From Chitinophagaceae bacterium IBVUCB2 (GTDB taxonomy: Bacteria > Bacteroidota > Bacteroidia > Chitinophagales > Chitinophagaceae): a DNA stretch of 64,000 nt. The stretch spans positions 806,001 through 870,000 of the forward strand of contig NFUV01000001.1 in the NCBI GenBank assembly GCA_002127295.1. Direction: 5' to 3'. Both the position numbers and the translations under genes were made by a program. A model generated the notes under the pieces. That model made no database searches. It worked only from the letters and a program-made list of their open reading frames with translations, and was not told where the DNA came from. This document shows, in pieces, positions 8,403 through 15,040 of the stretch; the first letter of the stretch is position 1; each line of letters begins with the position of its first letter.

Positions 8403-10058
8403 CTATTTGTACAATAAATCATAGTATTCATGCGCCATTCTGTTACTATCGAACTGAAAACGAACATCTTGCATACCATTTTTCATTATCTGGCGCCAAG
8501 TGCTGTAATTAGAATAATACAGGGGCAGAATCTCCTTTTCAAGAATATCATACAATTTGTTCAAATCATATTCATCTTGTTCATGTGTAGCCATATTTGC
8601 ATAATCTGCTTTCGGTACTACAAACCCGTTATGTCCATGATTGATAAATTCAGGTATCCATCCATCATCTGTTGAGAAATTGATAGCACCGTTCATAGCA
8701 GCTGTCATTCCACTGGTACCAGAAGCTTCTCTGGGAACTCTTGGATTATTTAACCAGCAATCAGATGCCTGCTTTAAACGTTTAGACAAAGCAAGTTCAT
8801 ACCCAGTAAGTACAGCTACATTTTTATATCTTTTACTAAGGTGTACTAGCTGATTGAATTCACTTATAGCAGGATGATCCATCGGGTAAGGTTTACCTGC
8901 CCAAATTATTTGAACCGGATAATTGGTATTAGCCAATAATTTCTCAAACCTATCTTCATCTGTTGTAATCAATCCGGCCCTTTTGTATCCGGCAAAACGT
9001 CTTGCCCAAACGATAGTAAATACTTCCGGATTAAATATTTTCCCTGTTTGATCAGCTACAATTTCAAAAGCTCTTTTTTTCAAATATTTTTTCCGGTCAT
9101 CAATCCCATAATCATCACCAGCTTCCATAAAACGATACAGTTGCTTATCGGCCCAATACCGCCAGTTTTGTGCATTGGTGATAGAGATTATTGGGCAGAT
9201 ACCCGTATACTTCTCCCACATAGCCCTAGACACATGACCGTGTAGTTGAGATACACCATTTGCCAATCTTGCAAAACGCAATGCGGCTAATGAGTGATTG
9301 AATTGGTCGCTATCATTATCATAAAGCTTTTTCACTTCGTCTACTGTCAACCCGCAGAAATAACTCATTTTATGACAGAGGTAAATATCATGCTTCTCAT
9401 TTCCAGCTTCCTCCGGTGTATGGGTAGTAAAAACCAATCTCTTTTTTACTTCAGCTAAATTGTTATCGAATTTTTTATAGAGATAAAATGCCGCTGATAA
9501 CCCATGGGCTTCATTCAAATGATAAAGCTCCGGATTATAGTTAAGCATGTCAATAAGCTTAGCACCACCAACACCCAGCAAAATAAACTGCGCTACTTTG
9601 GTTGCCACATTTGCATCATACAAACGATGAGTGATGGTTTGAGACACATAATCATTCTCAGGCAAATCAGTTGATAACAAAAACAGCGGCGCAGTTTTAA
9701 AAGTCTCAGGGTTCAGGTATAATACCTTTACCCAAACAGGATGCTCATGTATTGTTATCTGGAACTTAATTCCGGTGTCTTCTAAAAAACTATATTGTTT
9801 TTCATTCCAGGCTGTATCCAGTGTTTGATCCTGGTGCCGCTCCTGGTCATAATAACCATACTTCCACAAAATACCAACACCGATAAGATTTTGACGGAGT
9901 TCATACGCACTGCGTAAATGCGAACCTGCCAAAAATCCTAGGCCGCCACTATATATTTTCAATGGCTGATGTGTAGCAAACTCCATTGAGAAATAAGCGA
10001 CTTTCTTTTTGTAACTATCTTCAATAGGATACGGAACATTAAATTGGGTAAAATTCAT
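8403..10058 (-). CDS. Alpha-glucan phosphorylase-like protein (short GT35 type), PLP lysine absent
   Basis: 551 residues resembling the short alpha-glucan phosphorylases (GT35), which release glucose-1-phosphate from glycogen or maltodextrins. Family landmarks are VAYFSMEFATHQPLKIYSGGL near the N-terminus (motif split as VAYFSMEFAT and KIYSGGLG), HLNEAHGLSA, TTHTPEEAGNE, WARRFAGYKRAGL and EASGTSGM near residue 451. In the usual motif GTSGMK or GTSNMK the lysine holds pyridoxal phosphate. Here the codon is ACA, giving Thr452 (GTSGMTAAMNGA). Unless another lysine substitutes, the protein should not bind PLP normally, so phosphorolysis is uncertain; it could be a diverged glycosyltransferase or a glucan-binding protein. 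The rest of the fold seems intact and there is no frameshift. Confidence 0.8.
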   Translation of the reverse strand: MNFTQFNVPYPIEDSYKKKVAYFSMEFATHQPLKIYSGGLGFLAGSHLRSAYELRQNLIGVGILWKYGYYDQERHQDQTLDTAWNEKQYSFLEDTGIKFQITIHEHPVWVKVLYLNPETFKTAPLFLLSTDLPENDYVSQTITHRLYDANVATKVAQFILLGVGGAKLIDMLNYNPELYHLNEAHGLSAAFYLYKKFDNNLAEVKKRLVFTTHTPEEAGNEKHDIYLCHKMSYFCGLTVDEVKKLYDNDSDQFNHSLAALRFARLANGVSQLHGHVSRAMWEKYTGICPIISITNAQNWRYWADKQLYRFMEAGDDYGIDDRKKYLKKRAFEIVADQTGKIFNPEVFTIVWARRFAGYKRAGLITTDEDRFEKLLANTNYPVQIIWAGKPYPMDHPAISEFNQLVHLSKRYKNVAVLTGYELALSKRLKQASDCWLNNPRVPREASGTSGMTAAMNGAINFSTDDGWIPEFINHGHNGFVVPKADYANMATHEQDEYDLNKLYDILEKEILPLYYSNYSTWRQIMKNGMQDVRFQFDSNRMAHEYYDLLYK

Positions 10059-10170
10059 AGTGTCTTTTTTACACGAAGCTGCAATATAATAGGAAATTTT
10101 TAAATGAGAGTGGCAAGCAGTGTTTGATTAGAGTTTATCCACGCAATGTGAAAAACAAACAACTGTTCTG

Positions 10171-11154
10171 CTATTTCTTAACTGCACCCTTTGATTTATC
10201 CACTTTTGGTGTTGGATTTTTTTTACGGGGAAAGCGGCCATCAAATAAACATTTCATTCCCCGTCGTGAGCCGCATCCACTTTCTGTTAAAGTAACTGAG
10301 GAGGAATTAAAAGTAAACTTTATTGAACAGGGGTCGCCTTCTTCCTTATACTCGGCTATTGAACTTGATCTCAGCATAGCTTCGCCTTTTAACTCCCCGG
10401 TACACTCACCATTATTTTTTTCGAAGTGTATAAAAAAAGAAATGCGGTCGCTTTTTCTTCCATCTCTTATAGATACAAGATTCATTTTACTACTACTGTA
10501 ATCAGCCGATAGCTTATGTGTTCTTGGTAATGTGTCAATCGGGTTTATGAGTTCTGTTACTTTATCTTCCAGTGCATCCGTCATAATGAGCATGAAATTT
10601 TTTGCATCTGCATTTAATACAAATACATCTTTGCCTTCACTAACCCCACCATCAGCATTTTTTCGCAAAACTGTTTTTGTGATAGTGTACTTTTTATCCA
10701 TCTGTACCGACTGTGCTGTTGCAGAACTTTGATCCGGACGTAATGCCGTCATAGGTGCCAGAAACTGCTGATTCTTGTCGAATGACAATAAGAATACAGC
10801 TTTTTTATCAGCCGTTACTGTTTTTACAAATAAATACGTTTCTGCACCCGGAACTTCTACTTTACCGAGTGGATATATTTTGGGTTTAACTCCTTTTGCA
10901 TATACTTTGGTTAATACAGAGTCTGGCACAAACTGTGTAAAAACTTTATATCCTATTAAAAGCGAATCTTTTTCCTTTTTTTGAAGAATACTGTCTGCAG
11001 CTATATAAGGCAGTTTAAGTGGTTGAAAAAATTCAATAAAATCAGACACATCTACCGGGTCCTCACCAGCAAGTGATGGCTTCTTTTTTTGTTTGCACCC
11101 TGTAATGATTACAAGTGCCATAGCGATGAGTAAATATTTACTATAAGAAGCCAT
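10171..11154 (-). CDS. Lipoprotein of unknown function
   Basis: 327 residues. The N-terminus is a clear lipoprotein signal (MASYSKYLLIAMALVIITGC, Cys20), followed by a Lys-rich linker. The mature protein looks beta-rich, with repeated Asp/Lys-rich strands (KKAVFLLSFDKNQQ, GKDVFVLNADAKNF), and ends in a basic tail of Lys and Pro. Two CxxG-like segments near the C-terminus (ESGCGSRRGMKC) could form a disulfide. It is monocistronic and divergent from the DtxR-family regulator. I do not recognise the family. Confidence 0.75.
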   Translation of the reverse strand: MASYSKYLLIAMALVIITGCKQKKKPSLAGEDPVDVSDFIEFFQPLKLPYIAADSILQKKEKDSLLIGYKVFTQFVPDSVLTKVYAKGVKPKIYPLGKVEVPGAETYLFVKTVTADKKAVFLLSFDKNQQFLAPMTALRPDQSSATAQSVQMDKKYTITKTVLRKNADGGVSEGKDVFVLNADAKNFMLIMTDALEDKVTELINPIDTLPRTHKLSADYSSSKMNLVSIRDGRKSDRISFFIHFEKNNGECTGELKGEAMLRSSSIAEYKEEGDPCSIKFTFNSSSVTLTESGCGSRRGMKCLFDGRFPRKKNPTPKVDKSKGAVKK

Positions 11155-11211
11155 AATTGGATATTAAAGTCCCCAAAGTAAAGGATTTGAGCGGACAAGG
11201 CAATAGTAAAT

Positions 11212-11242
11212 TTTGTCGTACAATTATATTTTTTTAGATTTG
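11212..11242 (+). promoter_or_regulatory. Promoter of the metal-regulator operon
   Basis: TTTG (11212-11215), a 19-nt spacer and TAGATTTG (11235-11242) give an exact Bacteroidota promoter. Transcription would begin near 11247, about 15 nt before the start codon of the DtxR-family gene. Confidence 0.75.
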
Positions 11243-11249
11243 TCTAAAA
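11232..11249. promoter_or_regulatory. Palindromic operator over the -7 box
   Basis: A perfect palindrome: TTTTAGA, 4-nt centre TTTG, TCTAAAA. It contains the -7 element TAGATTTG and ends 12 nt before the DtxR-family start codon. The AT-rich form with TTAGA half-sites resembles known MntR/DtxR-type operators. A metal-loaded regulator bound here would block RNA polymerase, so autorepression of the regulator-transporter operon is likely. Confidence 0.65.
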
Positions 11250-11261
11250 TTATTTTTAGTC

Positions 11262-11924
11262 ATGCTGAACTATTCTACCAGCGAAGAAAACTACATTAAA
11301 GCCATCTTCCATTTACAGCGGCAGGATGGAACGGTAACAACCAATGAACTTGCAAATGAACTGAAGACTAAACCTGCTTCTGTTACCGACATGATGAAGA
11401 AGCTAAAAGTAAAGAAATTGCTAAACTACCAACCCTACCAGGGCTTCCGGTTAACGAATGATGGTAACAAAGTCGCATTAGGTATTATTCGCCGACACCG
11501 TCTTTGGGAATATTTCCTGGCTGAAAAACTAAAATTTTCCTGGGATGAAGTGCATGAAGTAGCTGAAGATTTAGAACATGTGAGCAATAAAAAATTAATT
11601 GATAAGCTAGATGAATACCTGGGCTTTCCCCGTACCGATCCACACGGCGATCCGATTCCGGATGCTAACGGCAAAATTGAAATAAGTAAAAAAATCTGTT
11701 TGACGGAAATGACACTTAACACAATTGCGATTGTAAGTAGTGTAAGCGACCAATCAAGTGAAATACTGGAATTACTGGAACATAAAAAAATAGCAATCGG
11801 CACCAGGCTGGAAGTAAAAAAGAAATTTGATTTCGATAATTCAATGGAAGTGAAAATTGGGCGGCAACCTGCTTTCACCATTAGTAAACAATTAGCAGAA
11901 AATATTTTTGTTTTGAGCAACTAA
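11262..11924 (+). CDS. DtxR/MntR-family metal-dependent transcriptional regulator
   Basis: 220 residues. The N-terminal winged helix (TSEENYIKAIFHLQ, then TTNELANELKTKPASVTDMMKKL) is followed by the metal-binding dimerisation domain with RRHRLWEYFLAEKL, DEVHEVAEDLEHV and DPHGDPIPDANG. A C-terminal SH3-like (FeoA-type) domain runs from about residue 145 (LTEMTLNTIAIV, then IGTRLEVKKKF). Such proteins repress metal-uptake genes when loaded with Fe(II) or Mn(II). Metal choice cannot be settled by eye. The stop is 5 nt before the ZIP transporter start, so they form an operon. A palindrome over its own promoter suggests autorepression. Confidence 0.92.
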   Translation: MLNYSTSEENYIKAIFHLQRQDGTVTTNELANELKTKPASVTDMMKKLKVKKLLNYQPYQGFRLTNDGNKVALGIIRRHRLWEYFLAEKLKFSWDEVHEVAEDLEHVSNKKLIDKLDEYLGFPRTDPHGDPIPDANGKIEISKKICLTEMTLNTIAIVSSVSDQSSEILELLEHKKIAIGTRLEVKKKFDFDNSMEVKIGRQPAFTISKQLAENIFVLSN

Positions 11925-11929
11925 ATTAT

Positions 11930-12754
11930 ATGGAAACAATTGAAAAATTTTTAACCGAAATAGGTCCGGTTTGGGCAGCATTAATTGCCACTACTTTTAC
12001 CTGGCTGGTAACTTCTCTAGGTGCATCGTTGGTTTTTTTCTTTAAAACAATGAGCCGGGGTGTGTTGGATCCTATGCTGGGATTTACGGGTGGTGTGATG
12101 GTAGCTGCTAGTTTCTGGTCGCTATTGAACCCTGCAATAGAAATGTCGGAAAAAATGTACCCGGGGATGAGCTGGATGCCCGCCGCTGTTGGCTTTTTAT
12201 TAGGAGCACTTTTCATTTTTGTGTTAGACAAGTTCACTCCCCATCTCCATATTAATTTTGGTGTAGATGAAAAAGAAGGTTTAAAAACAAAGCTCCACAA
12301 AACAACACTTCTTATTCTTGCTATTACATTACACAATATCCCGGAAGGCTTAGCAGTAGGAGTATTATTTGGTGCTGCTGCATTAGGTATGGAAGATGCA
12401 TCTGTATCTGGTGCTATTGCATTAGCCATTGGTATTGGTATTCAAAATTTTCCGGAAGGTATTGCCGTATCAATGCCCTTAAGAAGGCATGGCGTAACCC
12501 GTTTAAAAAGTTTTTGGTACGGACAACTTTCTGCAATTGTAGAACCTGTAGCAGGTGTGATCGGGGCTGTAGCGGTTATTTATATGCAACCTATTCTGCC
12601 ATTTGCATTGGCATTTGCAGCCGGTGCAATGATCTTTGTAGTAGTGGAAGAAGTAATACCGGAAACACAAAGAGATAAATATACTGACCGCTCAGTTTTA
12701 GGTTTTATCGGAGGATTTCTGGTAATGATGATTTTGGATGTAGCCTTAGGCTAA
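11930..12754 (+). CDS. ZIP-family divalent metal transporter (GufA/ZupT-like)
   Basis: 274-residue inner-membrane protein with about eight membrane segments. It carries the two ZIP metal-site motifs: HNIPEGLAVGV and QNFPEGIAVSM, in the fourth and fifth helices. A third segment, VVVEEVIPETQR, is also typical. It would import zinc, iron or manganese. It is 5 nt downstream of the DtxR-family regulator and under the same palindrome-containing promoter, so its expression should follow metal status; this makes iron or manganese more likely than zinc. It abuts the convergent Crp-like gene with no spacer. Confidence 0.9.
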   Translation: METIEKFLTEIGPVWAALIATTFTWLVTSLGASLVFFFKTMSRGVLDPMLGFTGGVMVAASFWSLLNPAIEMSEKMYPGMSWMPAAVGFLLGALFIFVLDKFTPHLHINFGVDEKEGLKTKLHKTTLLILAITLHNIPEGLAVGVLFGAAALGMEDASVSGAIALAIGIGIQNFPEGIAVSMPLRRHGVTRLKSFWYGQLSAIVEPVAGVIGAVAVIYMQPILPFALAFAAGAMIFVVVEEVIPETQRDKYTDRSVLGFIGGFLVMMILDVALG

Positions 12755-13354
12755 TCAGGTAGCAGTTTTTTTATGCCCCCGTATTAAATGTTTAAAACGA
12801 CTAAAAGTTTCTGGCTTGATGTTAAGATAAGATGCCAGAAACTTTTGCGGCACCCGCTGCATTAACTCAGGATTCTTAGTAACAAAATTCAGGAAACGTT
12901 CACGGGGTGTCATTTTTACCAGTTGGATTTGCCATCGGTCCTTAATAACCATAGCATAGGTAATTAGTAACCTTGCCAATCGTTCCATTCGGTGTGAGGA
13001 AGCGTAAACTCTTTCCAAATCATCGTAAGTAATGGAAACAACGGTACTCGGCTCAATAGTTTCAATAAAATAATCAGAAGGCTGGCGACTATGAAAAGAT
13101 TCCTGGCTTACAATTAAGTGCCCTTCCATAGAAATCTGTGTATTGATTTCATGGTTGCCTTTTACATAATACTTGCGAATTAATCCTTTGGCGATGAAAT
13201 TGAAATGGTTTTCTACCTCTCCCTCTTTAGTTAGCAATTCCTTTTTACCAAAGCGGCGAACCTTTATCACTGGCAATAAGTTCTTATTGAACTCTGCTTC
13301 AGAAAGGTCAGTAAACTTGCCTAGGTAAGACTGAAATAACTTAATTGAATCCAT
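12755..13354 (-). CDS. Crp/Fnr-family transcriptional regulator
   Basis: 199 residues: an N-terminal cyclic-nucleotide-binding-type beta barrel (about 25-115, with LTKEGEVENHFNFIAKGLIRKYY), a connecting helix, and a C-terminal helix-turn-helix (QKFLASYLNIKPETFSRFKHLI). It lacks the FNR cysteines, and I do not see the usual RxS phosphate-binding residues of cAMP receptors, so the effector is unknown. Many Bacteroidota genomes carry several such Crp-like regulators. The gene is alone on its strand. Confidence 0.88.
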   Translation of the reverse strand: MDSIKLFQSYLGKFTDLSEAEFNKNLLPVIKVRRFGKKELLTKEGEVENHFNFIAKGLIRKYYVKGNHEINTQISMEGHLIVSQESFHSRQPSDYFIETIEPSTVVSITYDDLERVYASSHRMERLARLLITYAMVIKDRWQIQLVKMTPRERFLNFVTKNPELMQRVPQKFLASYLNIKPETFSRFKHLIRGHKKTAT

Positions 13355-13385
13355 GACACTAAATCTTGTCGATAATCAGATACTG

Positions 13386-13393
13386 CAAAAATA
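13386..13393 (-). promoter_or_regulatory. -7 element of the Crp-like gene
   Basis: Read on the minus strand this is TATTTTTG, an exact TAnnTTTG, with its G 31 nt before the start codon. TTG lies upstream with spacing close to 21 nt (ATTGATTT), so the -33 element is imperfect. Confidence 0.5.
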
Positions 13394-13413
13394 ACTACTA
13401 TAATTGATTGAAA

Positions 13414-13632
13414 TCAATGTTTTTTGCCTGATAAGTAGTTTCTACTATGAGGTAAAGCAGTTTTAGGGGCTTCGTTTATGTTTTTTTGGTGTTTTAATTT
13501 CCATCCCAGAGACTTCGAAAATGCTGAATAGAATTCCTGCAATAAAAGTGTGCGGCGCAAGGTGATGATAGCAGCAAAAACGATGATGACAAAATTAAAC
13601 ATCAAATAGCGAGTCCTAAAACCCTTCGACAT
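13414..13632 (-). CDS. Possible small membrane protein (doubtful)
   Basis: A 72-codon reading frame starting at ATG 13632 with one hydrophobic segment (about residues 10-25, LMFNFVIIVFAAIITL) and a basic tail. It fills most of the 334-nt gap between the Crp-like gene and icd. I recognise no relatives, and it overlaps the presumed upstream region of both neighbours, so it may be chance. Confidence 0.2.
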   Translation of the reverse strand: MSKGFRTRYLMFNFVIIVFAAIITLRRTLLLQEFYSAFSKSLGWKLKHQKNINEAPKTALPHSRNYLSGKKH

Positions 13633-13639
13633 AATCCCT

Positions 13640-13647
13640 TAGTTTTG
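13640..13647 (+). promoter_or_regulatory. -7 element before icd
   Basis: TAGTTTTG matches TAnnTTTG exactly and lies 41 nt before the icd ATG. No TTTG is found 19-21 nt upstream. Confidence 0.4.
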
Positions 13648-13688
13648 CATCCTCATTAGATATAAACCTCTAAAAAACAAGAACGAAT

Positions 13689-14921
13689 ATGGCACAAAAG
13701 ATCACAGTAGCAAACCCGGTTGTTGAGTTGGATGGAGATGAAATGACCCGAATAATCTGGAAGTTCATTAAGGATAAATTAATACTGCCTTACCTGACCG
13801 TAGATATAAAGTATTTTGATCTTGGCATGGAATACCGTGACCAAACTGATGACCAGGTTACAGTTGATGCGGCTAATGCAATTAAACAATATGGTGTAGG
13901 TATTAAATGTGCCACTATTACTCCTGATGAAGCCAGGGTAAAAGAATTTTCCCTAAAGCAAATGTGGAAGAGCCCGAACGGAACGATCCGTAATATTTTA
14001 GATGGCACTGTTTTCCGTGAGCCTATTGTAATTAGCAATATTCCACGCCTTGTTACAAACTGGACTGCGCCAATCATTGTAGGCCGTCATGCTTTTGGCG
14101 ACCAATACCGGGCTACAGATACAGTGATAAAAGGAAAAGGGAAGTTAACCATGACTTTTACTCCAGAAGGTGGCGGCGATGTACAAACTTTTGAAGTGTT
14201 CAACTTTAAAGGTGATGGCGTAGCAATGAGTATGTACAATACCGACGAAAGTATTATGGGGTTTGCAAGAAGCTGTTTCAATATGGCATTGAGTAAAAAA
14301 TGGCCGTTATACCTTTCTACAAAAAATACAATACTTAAAAAATATGATGGCCGTTTCAAAGACATCTTTGAAGACATTTATCAAAATGAATTTAAAACTG
14401 CTTTTGATGCAGCAGGTATTGTGTACGAACACCGTTTGATCGATGACATGGTAGCCAGTGCGTTAAAATGGAATGGCAATTTTGTATGGGCTTGTAAAAA
14501 TTATGATGGTGATGTGCAAAGTGATACTGTTGCTCAAGGTTTTGGTTCATTAGGATTAATGACATCTGTTCTTGTTACACCTGACGGAAAAACTATGGAA
14601 GCAGAAGCTGCACACGGAACTGTTACCCGTCACTACCGTGACCACCAGGCAGGGAAACCTACATCTACCAATCCGATCGCCAGCATATTCGCATGGACCA
14701 GAGGTTTGGCTTTCCGTGGGAAACTAGATGGCAATCAACCACTGATTGATTTCTGTAATACACTCGAGGCAGTTTGTATTGAAACAGTAGAAGAAGGTAA
14801 AATGACAAAGGATCTTGCAGTTTGTATACATGGTAACAAAGTAAAACATGGCGACCATTACTTGTACACAGAAGAATTCTTAGAGGCGATTGATAGTAAT
14901 TTGAAGAAGAAGTTAGGTTAA
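13689..14921 (+). CDS. icd: NADP-dependent isocitrate dehydrogenase (eukaryotic-like type)
   Basis: TCA-cycle enzyme converting isocitrate to 2-oxoglutarate with NADPH production. 410 residues, the size of the dimeric eukaryote-like subfamily rather than E. coli Icd. Visible are [16 protein letters not shown] at the N-terminus, the substrate loop [20 protein letters not shown] (split as KSPNGTIRN and GTVFREPI), metal-site IDDMVA and the coenzyme segment [13 protein letters not shown]. The last includes His and Arg residues that select NADP in this subfamily. The gene is followed by a strong terminator, so it is monocistronic. Confidence 0.96.
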   Translation: MAQKITVANPVVELDGDEMTRIIWKFIKDKLILPYLTVDIKYFDLGMEYRDQTDDQVTVDAANAIKQYGVGIKCATITPDEARVKEFSLKQMWKSPNGTIRNILDGTVFREPIVISNIPRLVTNWTAPIIVGRHAFGDQYRATDTVIKGKGKLTMTFTPEGGGDVQTFEVFNFKGDGVAMSMYNTDESIMGFARSCFNMALSKKWPLYLSTKNTILKKYDGRFKDIFEDIYQNEFKTAFDAAGIVYEHRLIDDMVASALKWNGNFVWACKNYDGDVQSDTVAQGFGSLGLMTSVLVTPDGKTMEAEAAHGTVTRHYRDHQAGKPTSTNPIASIFAWTRGLAFRGKLDGNQPLIDFCNTLEAVCIETVEEGKMTKDLAVCIHGNKVKHGDHYLYTEEFLEAIDSNLKKKLG

Positions 14922-14941
14922 TAAATAACCGGATAAAAAAT

Positions 14942-14982
14942 AAAATACCCCCTCCCGATCAAACCGAGGCGGGGTATTTTTT
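14942..14982 (+). terminator. icd terminator
   Basis: A 10-bp stem (AAAATACCCC with GGGGTATTTT) encloses a GC-rich loop and runs into TTTTTT. Confidence 0.85.
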
Positions 14983-15040
14983 ATACCTGATATATTAAAC
15001 CCTTTCGGCAAAAGTTGGGCTAACTATTCGCACATTTATT

